Of a stretch of DNA of 64,000 bases, positions 23,554 through 30,816 are shown one piece after another. The stretch is taken from positions 992,001-1,056,000 of the forward strand of contig NZ_CP081942.1 of assembly GCF_020386635.1 (NCBI RefSeq), read 5' to 3'. Below the pieces are notes generated by a model. The model made no database searches, was not told the origin of the DNA, and worked only from the letters and a program-made list of their open reading frames with translations. The stretch is from Pseudomonas sp. MM211. Lineage in GTDB: Bacteria > Pseudomonadota > Gammaproteobacteria > Pseudomonadales > Pseudomonadaceae. Numbering within the stretch: position 1 is the first letter of the stretch; each line of letters begins with the position of its first letter. Both the position numbers and the translations under genes were made by a program.

Positions 23554-24210
23554 TTGAGTCACAAGAGCAAAGCGATTCTCTGGGCCAGCATGGGGTTAAG
23601 CCTGTTGCTGTTGGTTGTCACGCTTCGTTTGTTCTCTGTTTGGGCGACGACGCTTCCGCTGGATGTGCCGGTACGGCTCGACCAGGACAGCACCCTGGAA
23701 TTTCCGGTCAAGGTTCGAACCCTCGAGTTCGATACCTTGGCTGTGGTGTTTTCTACCGGTGAGCTGCCGCTGTATACGGTGCGCAAGCTGTCTGGCGGGC
23801 CGATCTGGGAAAATGAGCAGTGGGTCGAGTATCCGCCAGCGCCGATGACGGTGGCCTGGAAGCTGCTGACTCCGGCAGGTGAGCGGGTGTCCGAAGGGCA
23901 GGGAGACGTAGGGCAAGAGTTAACCAGCTATGGCAGTGACGAGATTACTCGTGCCGTAGCGCGCATTCCCATGGAGCCTGGGGACTATCGCCTTCAGGTG
24001 AACGTGCTGACACCCGATGCACGCTTTGCTGAAGTAGCCACGCGGCTGGTGGTGGTGGCGCAAGGCAAGGGGCAGACCTGGCAATCGGGCGTTGCCTGGT
24101 GGGGCGCGATAATCTCGGGCGTGCTGCTGATTCCGCTGATGGTCATCTGCGGCTTGTTGACCCTGCATCACTACACGCGCTGGCGTTACGGAGCACCTGC
24201 GGCGGATTGA
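23554..24210 (+). CDS. Hypothetical envelope protein with two membrane anchors
   Basis: I do not recognise a family. The 218-residue protein starts at a TTG with AAGGAG 8-13 bases upstream. It has an N-terminal hydrophobic helix (about residues 8-30), a 150-residue soluble part that is probably periplasmic and beta-rich (DSTLEFPVKVRTLEFDTLAV; EPGDYRLQVNVLTPDAR), and a C-terminal hydrophobic helix (WWGAIISGVLLIPLMVICGL) followed by a short basic tail. It lies directly after attTn7, convergent with map. The central part looks like an immunoglobulin-like or lipoprotein-type beta domain, but this is a guess. Confidence 0.75.
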   Translation: MSHKSKAILWASMGLSLLLLVVTLRLFSVWATTLPLDVPVRLDQDSTLEFPVKVRTLEFDTLAVVFSTGELPLYTVRKLSGGPIWENEQWVEYPPAPMTVAWKLLTPAGERVSEGQGDVGQELTSYGSDEITRAVARIPMEPGDYRLQVNVLTPDARFAEVATRLVVVAQGKGQTWQSGVAWWGAIISGVLLIPLMVICGLLTLHHYTRWRYGAPAAD

Positions 24211-24305
24211 CTGGTGAGCCAGCAGCTTTCAGCGAAAGGGATGAGCGCGAGCCCTGGAAGCGTATGCGTGGTGCCAGCCCGAAATGCCAAAGGGGCTCCT
24301 ATACA

Positions 24306-24332
24306 ATGAGTGCTCCGCAAGGGAGCACTCAT
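24306..24332. terminator. Bidirectional terminator-like hairpin between convergent genes
   Basis: Perfect 11-base arms (ATGAGTGCTCC / GGAGCACTCAT) enclose a five-base loop, and a short T-run follows on the plus strand. It lies between the convergent hypothetical gene and map, and the right arm includes the map stop codon. It could end transcripts from both sides. Confidence 0.6.
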
Positions 24333-25114
24333 TTGTGAATGTCAGCTGACAGTAAGTGATGTTCCTCAGGACGCAGCGTCAACACGCGTACACCATCACC
24401 GGTAACCGCTACGGTGTGTTCGAACTGCGCCGACAGCTGGCCATCACGGGTTACGACGGTCCAGCCATCGCGTTCGGTACGCACCCCAGGCTGGCCTTGG
24501 TTGATCATCGGTTCGATGGTGAAAACCATGCCTTCGCGCAGGGTCAGGCCGGTTTTTGCTTTGCCCCAGTGCAGCACCTCCGGCGGCTCGTGCATTTCCT
24601 TGCCGATGCCATGCCCGCAGTACTCGCGCACCACCGAGTAGCCGTGGGCTCGGGCGTGCTTTTCGATAGCGTGACCGATATCGCCCAGCCGGCCGCCCGG
24701 GCGCACGGCTTGGATGCCTTTCCACATTGCTTCATAGGTAACTGCGGCAAGCTGCCGGGCCTGTGGAGAAACGTCGCCGATCAGGTAGGTTTTGCTGGAG
24801 TCGGCGATGTAGCCGTTCTTCTCCAGGGTGATATCGAAGTTCACCAGGTCACCGCTTTGTAGAGTCTCGCCGGCACTGGGTACGCCGTGACACACCACCT
24901 CGTTGCGTGAGGCGTTCAGCGCATAGGCATAGCCGTACTGCCCCTTGCTGGCAGGGCGGGCCTGGAGCTGCTGGACGATAAAGTTATCCACAAGGTCGTT
25001 GACCTGCAGGGTCGACATGCCCAGCAGACTGAGGCTATCCAAATGGCTGAATACGGATGCCAGCAGCCTGCCGGATTCCGCCATGAGGGCGATCTCTTCC
25101 GGCTTCTTGATCAT
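24329..25114 (-). CDS. map: Type I methionine aminopeptidase
   Basis: This metallo-enzyme removes the N-terminal methionine from new proteins. The 261-residue protein begins MIKKPEEIALMAESGRLLAS. The five metal ligands of the family are all visible: Asp in NFDITL, Asp in ADSSKT, His in GHGIGKEMHE, Glu in FTIEPM and Glu in FEHT. I chose the ATG at 25114; a longer frame to 25261 is overlap with the upstream gene. Its ATG overlaps the stop of the ParD-like gene (ATGA), so the two are translationally coupled. It is separate from ribosomal genes and may be an additional copy. Confidence 0.93.
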   Translation of the reverse strand: MIKKPEEIALMAESGRLLASVFSHLDSLSLLGMSTLQVNDLVDNFIVQQLQARPASKGQYGYAYALNASRNEVVCHGVPSAGETLQSGDLVNFDITLEKNGYIADSSKTYLIGDVSPQARQLAAVTYEAMWKGIQAVRPGGRLGDIGHAIEKHARAHGYSVVREYCGHGIGKEMHEPPEVLHWGKAKTGLTLREGMVFTIEPMINQGQPGVRTERDGWTVVTRDGQLSAQFEHTVAVTGDGVRVLTLRPEEHHLLSADIHK

Positions 25115-25323
25115 ACCGCTGCTTCCACATGGCGAGGGGGCACCACACCGGCAGCGCGCATCTCTGCGGCGATCACTTCGTTGAAACTCAGCGTCGGGTT
25201 CATCTCGCACAACATGCCGATGCGGATCCAGAAGCCGGCCTGGGCGTTGATCGAGCGGCACGACACGCTGCTCGCCTTACGAATCTGATCGTGCAGCTCG
25301 TCTTCGATGTTGACGATGCCCAT
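25111..25323 (-). CDS. ParD-like antitoxin-family small protein
   Basis: A 70-residue protein beginning MGIVNIEDELHDQIRKASSV, with the ribbon-helix-helix look of the ParD-like family. The conserved middle stretch SINAQAGFWIRIGMLCEMNP is typical of ParD-like proteins found next to methionine aminopeptidases. It overlaps map by four bases and precedes it, the order of an antitoxin-toxin pair, but the downstream gene is an aminopeptidase and not a RelE/ParE toxin. It is likely to bind the inverted repeat just upstream of its own start. Function as a true antitoxin is unproven. Confidence 0.75.
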   Translation of the reverse strand: MGIVNIEDELHDQIRKASSVSCRSINAQAGFWIRIGMLCEMNPTLSFNEVIAAEMRAAGVVPPRHVEAAV

Positions 25324-25332
25324 GGGTGCTCC

Positions 25333-25364
25333 TGATATACGAAATGTATATGGATCATATATCA
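25333..25364 (-). promoter_or_regulatory. Palindromic operator/promoter of the parD-like-map pair
   Basis: TGATATA (25333-25339) and TATATCA (25358-25364) form a perfect inverted repeat, and inside it ATATAC (25335-25340) faces GTATAT (25346-25351). This AT-rich block is 10 bases from the ParD-like start codon. Ribbon-helix-helix antitoxins usually repress their own promoters through such sites, so autoregulation is the likely role. Confidence 0.5.
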
Positions 25365-25460
25365 GCGCTCGAATCTCTGCCATTGCCGTGCTACCGGACG
25401 GATCGCGCACTGGGCCGTATTTCCTGACTCTACCCGTCGGCTGATCTACGTCAGTGGTTG

Positions 25461-25488
25461 TAATAAGAACGATTCGCGAATAATGTGC
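25461..25488 (+). promoter_or_regulatory. Possible Fur box before fecI
   Basis: The AT-rich string TAATAAGAACGATTCGCGAA followed by TAAT resembles the GATAAT-type Fur hexamer array imperfectly. It is about 60 bases upstream of the sigma-factor start, where iron repression is expected for FecI-type genes. The match is partial. Confidence 0.35.
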
Positions 25489-25544
25489 GCGGTCGCCAGC
25501 ATATCCACGCTGTTGTTTGCGCTTGTCGGCCTCGGAGGGCGTCC

Positions 25545-26063
25545 ATGTCGCTACCTGAAACGGATTCCATCGTTCCGCTCGATGTTCTCTACGGCACGCA
25601 CCACTGCTGGCTAAGTGGCTGGCTGCGGCGTTCGCTCGGCTGTTCGCAGCAGGCAGCGGATCTGGCTCAGGACACCTTCGTGCGGCTGCTGACGCGTGGC
25701 AAGCCGATCAGTGATCGCGCACCACGCGCGTTGCTGGTTCGTGTCGCCCGCGGCCTGGTGATCGACCATTGGCGACGTGATGCGCTGGAGCGTGCCTACC
25801 TCGACGCATTGGCACAGTTGCCCGAAGCCAGTCACCCGTCGCCGGAAGTACGCCACGAAGCGCTAGAGTGCCTGGAGCGAATCGCCGCCTTGCTCGACGG
25901 CCTCAAGCCCGCCATACGCGAGGCCTTCCTGCTCTATCAGCTCAGCGGCCTGACCCATCAACAGATTGCCGAGCAACTGGGCATTTCCAGCCGTACCGTC
26001 GAGCGGCACGTGGCCAGCGCTTTGTTGCACTGTTACCGGGGCTGCTTCGAGGCAGCGCTATGA
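25545..26063 (+). CDS. FecI-type ECF sigma factor
   Basis: A 172-residue extracytoplasmic-function sigma factor of the iron-starvation class. Region 2 (LAQDTFVRLLTRGKPI) and region 4 with a helix-turn-helix (LTHQQIAEQLGISSRTVERH) are both visible. I chose the ATG at 25545 with CGGAGGG upstream. It overlaps the fecR-like gene by four bases (ATGA), and a TonB receptor follows, so it should transcribe the receptor when the cognate siderophore is bound. The siderophore cannot be named from sequence. Confidence 0.92.
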   Translation: MSLPETDSIVPLDVLYGTHHCWLSGWLRRSLGCSQQAADLAQDTFVRLLTRGKPISDRAPRALLVRVARGLVIDHWRRDALERAYLDALAQLPEASHPSPEVRHEALECLERIAALLDGLKPAIREAFLLYQLSGLTHQQIAEQLGISSRTVERHVASALLHCYRGCFEAAL

Positions 26064-26986
26064 GCGTAGCCGCCGAGCGTTTACCTGAGGCCATCGTATG
26101 CGCGGCCATTGAATGGCAGATGCGTCTGCGCGATCACGCTGGTGGCGAGGTACATGAGCAACTGCAGGAATGGTTGGGGCGCGATGCGCGTCATCGACTG
26201 GCTTGGCAGCGCCTGCAGCAGATGGGTGGGCTATTCCAGGCAAGCCAGCTGCCGGATGCGGCGTACACCATCCCCTTATTGCGCCGTGCCGAAGCCGACC
26301 TGGGCCGGCGACGCACGCTGAAGTTACTTGGTTTCGGCCTGGTGGCGGGCGGTGCCACGCTGTTGGTGACGCAGACCTCGCCCACCTGGCGGGCCGACTT
26401 CGCCACTGCGACGGGTGAGCGTCGGCGCATCAGCCTGGGCGCGGCTGCCGAGGTGGTGCTCAATACCGGCAGCGCTTTGGATGTAGAGGGGCAGGAGTTG
26501 ATCCTGCGCGCTGGTGAAGCATTGGTGGAGGGCGCGGACTGGCACGCGCGCTGCCGTTTCGCTACGTGCCAGGGCCGCGATGCCAGCGTGCTGCTGCGCG
26601 AGCGTGACGATTACAGTGAGATTCGGGTGCAGCGCGGCGAAGTGCTGGTGTCCACCGCAACCGGCCAGTTGCGGCTGCGGGTTGGCGATGGGGTCGGTGT
26701 GTCAGCAGCCGGCACGACCACCCTCGGTCAAGGATCTATAGACCCCTTTGCCTGGGCACGCGGTCTGCTGGTGGTCAGCGACATTCGTCTGGCCGACTTC
26801 CTGGCCGAAGCGGGGCGCTATCGAAAGGGGTGGCTGGGCTGCGATGCCGCCGTGGCCGATCTACATCTTTCCGGAGTTTTCCGCCTGGACGAGCCGGAAG
26901 TGATGTTGCGCAACATCACCCACCTGCTGCCGGTGAGGATCGTCGAGCGTACGCGCTGGTGGGTACGGGTGATGCCGGTGGCCTGA
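26060..26986 (+). CDS. FecR-type anti-sigma/signal relay protein
   Basis: A 308-residue FecR-family inner-membrane regulator that holds the sigma factor until the receptor signals. It has an N-terminal cytoplasmic domain with the conserved IEWQMRLRD segment and a DUF4880-like WLGRDARHRLAWQRLQ motif. One membrane helix (LLGFGLVAGGATLLVTQ, about 87-104) follows, then a periplasmic FecR domain (RRISLGAAAEVVLNTGSAL). It overlaps fecI by four bases. Confidence 0.92.
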   Translation: MSVAAERLPEAIVCAAIEWQMRLRDHAGGEVHEQLQEWLGRDARHRLAWQRLQQMGGLFQASQLPDAAYTIPLLRRAEADLGRRRTLKLLGFGLVAGGATLLVTQTSPTWRADFATATGERRRISLGAAAEVVLNTGSALDVEGQELILRAGEALVEGADWHARCRFATCQGRDASVLLRERDDYSEIRVQRGEVLVSTATGQLRLRVGDGVGVSAAGTTTLGQGSIDPFAWARGLLVVSDIRLADFLAEAGRYRKGWLGCDAAVADLHLSGVFRLDEPEVMLRNITHLLPVRIVERTRWWVRVMPVA

Positions 26987-27047
26987 GGCGGATCGCGAGT
27001 GGCTGTTTGAAGGCAGAAGCGGACGGTGGATGCAGAGCTTTCTTTTT

Positions 27048-27113
27048 GTAGGAGGGGCTTTAGCCGCGAGCTCTATTGAAGAGCAAAGAGCTCTTGGCTA
27101 AAGCCCCTCCCAC
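27048..27113. repeat. REP-like inverted repeat between fecR and the receptor gene
   Basis: Perfect 15-base arms at 27051-27065 (GGAGGGGCTTTAGCC) and 27096-27110 surround a second, nested pair (GAGCTCT / AGAGCTC at 27068-27074 and 27087-27093). The sequence TAGGAGGGGCTTTAGCC is typical of repetitive extragenic palindromes in pseudomonads. It could dampen read-through from fecR into the receptor. The rest of the 237-base gap (26987-27223) holds no gene. Confidence 0.75.
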
Positions 27114-27223
27114 GAGATCGCGACCGGCCGCTCTCGCCTTATAGGCGCCGATGCAGCGAGCGTCTTGCGAAATAACCTGTCGGACTTTTCCGGCTCGCCC
27201 GGTTAGAGGGAATCACTCTCTCA

Positions 27224-29610
27224 ATGGATACTGTCATGCGTTCTGCCAGCCCCCTGCCGTTTCAGCCTCAGCCTCGTACATTGTCGGGTGCCATCTGCCT
27301 GGCGCTGGCCTTGCTCGGCGGCACGGCGAGCCTCACCGTGCAGGCTGCCTCGCCAGTTATCGCTGCCGTCGCGCCGAGCATCGCGGCTGGGCCGCTGGAG
27401 CAGGCGTTGAGTGCTTTCGCCGAACGTGCGGGCATCACCCTGTCGTATTCCCCCGATGTGGTCGCGGCCTGAGTAGCCCGGGCCTTTCCGGTGGCGGCTC
27501 GCTGGAGGAAGGGTTGGCGACGCTGCTCAGCGGCAGTGGCTTGGTCGCCCGCAAGACCACATCGGGGTACGTGGTGCTGCCGGGCAAAACCGAATCCAGT
27601 GTGCAGCTCGACGCCACCAGCATCGAAGCCGCAGCGACGCAGAGTGCCTTCGAGCCGGCGGGCGGTTACTTCGCCAGCAACGCCAGCAGTGCGACCAAGA
27701 GCGACCGGCCGATCCTGGAAACCGCCCAGAGCATCAGCGTGGTGACGGCCGAGCAGATCGCCGATCGCAAGGTCAACCGGGTCGAGGATGCGGTCGCCTA
27801 TACGGCAGGCGTGCGAGTTGGCGGCTCGGGCCTGGATCCGCGGTTCGACACCATCAACGTGCGTGGTTTTGAGACCACCCAGTCCGCCGATTTTCTGGAT
27901 GGTCTGCGTCAGGCTGGCAGTGGTTGGTTAGCCTTGCCTTCCATCGAGGCCTACAGCCTGGAGCGCATCGAGGTGCTCAAAGGCCCGGCATCCGTGCTTT
28001 ACGGACAGATAAGCCCCGGTGGCATGGTCAATCGGGTGAGCAAGCGGCCTAGCCTGTTGGCGAAAAACCAGGTCGAGGTGCAGGCCGGCAGCTACGACCA
28101 CCGGCAGGGCCAGTTCGACATCGGCGGCAAGCTGGATGAAGAGGGCGATGTACTTTTCCGCACTGTGGGCATCTATCGTGATGCCGAGTATTCCATCGAG
28201 CAGATGGACAACAACACGCGCCTGCTGGCGCCTTCGCTGAGCTGGCAGATCGACCCGGATACCAGCCTGACGCTGCTGGCCCAGTATCAGGAACGGCAGA
28301 CGGCTGCGTCGCCGATGCTCTATCAGGATGGCGGCCACCTCACCAATATCTGGCAGGGCGACGAGTACTTCGACAAGCTCGAGCAGCGCAAGTGGTCGAT
28401 CGGCTACGAGTTCGAGCACGCCTTCAACGAGACCTTCAGCCTGCAGCAGAACCTGCGTTACGGTCAGTTGGATACCACCAATCAGTACCTGGATGTTGGG
28501 CCGGTTAGCGTCGACAACATTCTTCCTCGCAGCACCGCCGGCAGCTACGAGGATATGTCCACGTTATCCACAGATACTCGTCTGGTGAGCCGTTTCGCCA
28601 CCGGTAATCTGCAGCACACCGTGGTTAGTGGGGTGGACTACGCCTGGCTCGACACGGCCCTGGTGTATGCCACGGGTGCTGCTCCGTCGCTTGATCTCGA
28701 TGCGCCTGACTACCATCAGCCGATCTCTGACCCGGACAACATTCTGGTTGATAGGGACGGCCTTGAGCACCGTGCAGGCATGTACCTGCAGGATCAGATC
28801 GAGCTCGATCGCTGGCGCCTGTCCGCTGGGCTACGTCGTGACTGGGTGCATGCGCGCTCCAATGGCGACCAGTTCGGCGTAGACGTCAACAGCAAGACCA
28901 GCAATTCGGCTACTACCGGATCGCTAGGTGCGCTCTATCTGTTCGACAACGGCCTTGCCCCTTACGCCAGCTATGCGACTTCGTTCCTGCCGCAGAGCGG
29001 TTCCGACTCCGTTGGCAAACTGTTCGAGCCGAGCGAGGGCGAACAGTACGAGATTGGCCTCAAGTATCAGCCGCCGGGCAGCAGCACCCTGCTCACGGCC
29101 TCGTTGTACCACCTGACACAAACCAACGTGGTGACGCGGGATCCGGCAAACAGCAGCTTTCAGGTTCAGACTGGCGAGCAGGTTTCTCGCGGCCTCGAAC
29201 TGGAAGCAGTTTCCGACCTGAGCGATAACCTGCGAATGACCTCCAGCTACAGCTTCAACGACGCCGAAGTCACCAAGGACAGTGACTATCAGGGCAAGGC
29301 GCCGAAGAACGTGCCGCGTCACATGGCATCACTCTGGCTGGATTACCGTCTGCCGTTCGGACTCGGCGTGTCGGGCGGTGCGCGTTATACCGGCAGCACC
29401 TACGGCAACGGCGACAACACCCTGAAGAACGAGGCCTACACCCTGATCGATGCCGGTGTGCACTACGACTTCGGCGGTGGCCTGGATGGCGTGCGCCTCG
29501 CCCTCAATGCCCGCAACCTGACCGACAAGCGCTACATCAATTGCCAGGACAGCAATTGCTACCGCGGCGAAGCGCGCAGCGTGGTCACCAGCCTGAGCTA
29601 CAACTGGTGA
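27224..29610 (+). pseudogene. TonB-dependent siderophore receptor, frameshifted
   Basis: An outer-membrane ferric-siderophore receptor with a signalling domain, split by one missing base. The first part (from the ATG at 27224 or 27236) encodes a signal peptide and the start of an STN signalling domain (GPLEQALSAFAERAGITLSY) and stops at TGA 27470-27472. The second part continues the same domain in the next frame (GLSSPGLSGGGSLEEGLATL), then the plug (ETAQSISVVTAEQI) and a beta-barrel ending in SVVTSLSYNW. The total length is one base short of a multiple of three, and inserting one G near 27464-27469 restores about 795 residues. It follows fecI-fecR, and the esterase start overlaps its stop (GTGA). 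It may be a true mutation or a sequencing error. Confidence 0.88.
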
Positions 29611-30452
29611 TCGCAGCAGGTTGGCGGCGTGCCTTGCTGAGCGCGCTACTGCTGGGCAGCCTGGCGGTCGCCCAGGCCGAGCCGGTGGCGCTGGACGGTA
29701 CCGAGCAATGGATGATGAAAAGCGCCGAAGGGCGCGAGTACCGCATCATGATCAGCCAGCCGGAGGGCGATGTGCCGTACACCGGCGGCTACCCGGTGAT
29801 CTACCTGCTCGACGGCAATGCCTACTTCCCGGCCTTGCATGCCGCCAAGCGTGCTCAGGAGCGGCTGCGCGGGTCGATTCTGGTGGCCATCGGTTACCCG
29901 AGCGACACGCCCCTGGACTTCGAGCGCCGCGCGTTCGACCTGTCGCCGCCGCAATCGGCCGAGCGCAACACGCCACCCCAGGGTGGGCAGGATCTGTTTC
30001 TCGACTTTATCGAGAAACGCCTGATGCCCAGGGTCGCCGAGCGCTTCAAGGTCGATCAGGATCAGCGCAGCCTGGTCGGCCATTCCTTTGGCGGGATGTT
30101 TGGCATCTATACGCTGTTCACCCGCCCCGCCTTGTTCCAGCACGTGGTGGCGATCAGCCCGAGTCTATGGTGGCGTGATCGCTACCTGCTGGAGCATGAG
30201 CAGGCTTTCTTCAAACGGGCCCACGCAGGTCAGCTGGATCTTATCCACAGCAGCCTGACGCTGTTGATAGGGGATCGCGAAGCGCCCCAGGGCATTCAGG
30301 ATGCCCGCGCCCTGCAGCTGCGCCTGCAAGGTCTGTCGCAGTACGGGCTGCGTAGCGATTTCCATGTAGAAGCAGGCGAGGATCACACGTCGATAGTGTT
30401 TCGGGTGGCTTCGCGGGTGCTGGACGAGTTGATCAGCACACGGCGGTTTTGA
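29607..30452 (+). CDS. Periplasmic siderophore esterase-like alpha/beta hydrolase
   Basis: A 281-residue esterase D/Fes-type hydrolase with a signal peptide (ALLSALLLGSLAVAQAEP). The nucleophile serine lies in GHSFGG and the catalytic histidine in EDHTSIV near the C-terminus. Proteins of this class (IroE, PfeE) cut tri-catecholate siderophores in the periplasm to free iron, and its overlap with a TonB receptor gene supports that role. I chose the GTG at 29607 (GTGA overlap); the longer frame to 29541 lies inside the receptor. A perfect DnaA box is inside at 30241-30249. Confidence 0.85.
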   Translation: MIAAGWRRALLSALLLGSLAVAQAEPVALDGTEQWMMKSAEGREYRIMISQPEGDVPYTGGYPVIYLLDGNAYFPALHAAKRAQERLRGSILVAIGYPSDTPLDFERRAFDLSPPQSAERNTPPQGGQDLFLDFIEKRLMPRVAERFKVDQDQRSLVGHSFGGMFGIYTLFTRPALFQHVVAISPSLWWRDRYLLEHEQAFFKRAHAGQLDLIHSSLTLLIGDREAPQGIQDARALQLRLQGLSQYGLRSDFHVEAGEDHTSIVFRVASRVLDELISTRRF

Positions 30453-30541
30453 TTCTAGACATAGCCGCTTGGGTGGCGATGCAGGCTGTTCAAAAAGTAT
30501 CCAATGCTGTGCAGGCCACTGAATACAAGAGCTTTTCAGAC

Positions 30542-30673
30542 TTATGCACAGGTACCCACGAGATTTATCCAGAGACCCTGTGAATAAAGAACGTTTGCTG
30601 GTCAGATTCTGTACAGATCCCTGGAGCGCTTGTTTCATATGGCCTGTGGCTGAGAGCTACCAGGTTATCCACA
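30542..30673. other. DnaA-box cluster in the gap upstream of phoX
   Basis: Within 132 bases of the 364-base gap between the esterase and phoX there are three boxes fitting TTWTNCACA: 30542-30550, 30579-30587 (reverse) and 30665-30673 (perfect TTATCCACA), plus a near match at 30565-30573. The gap has no gene. DnaA could bind here as a transcription factor or as a titration site. The rest of the gap (30674-30816) holds the phoX control region. Confidence 0.5.
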
Positions 30674-30749
30674 GACTAAGTCACGGTAATTGTGAACATC
30701 ACCCTGCCTGTCGATAACTTCGCCGTGGCCAGACACGCGCTGCAACCAC

Positions 30750-30767
30750 TCGTCATCCAATCGTCAT
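30750..30767 (+). promoter_or_regulatory. Pho box (PhoB site) upstream of phoX
   Basis: TCGTCAT-CCAA-TCGTCAT is a perfect 7-4-7 direct repeat, the geometry of a Pho box (consensus CTGTCAT spaced by four). It is 50 bases before the phoX start, the right place to replace a -35 element. Phosphate starvation should therefore activate phoX. Confidence 0.8.
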
Positions 30768-30816
30768 GTTAGTGACATAGCGTCCCTGCGCATCAGAAGA
30801 AAGCAGGAGCACCGTG

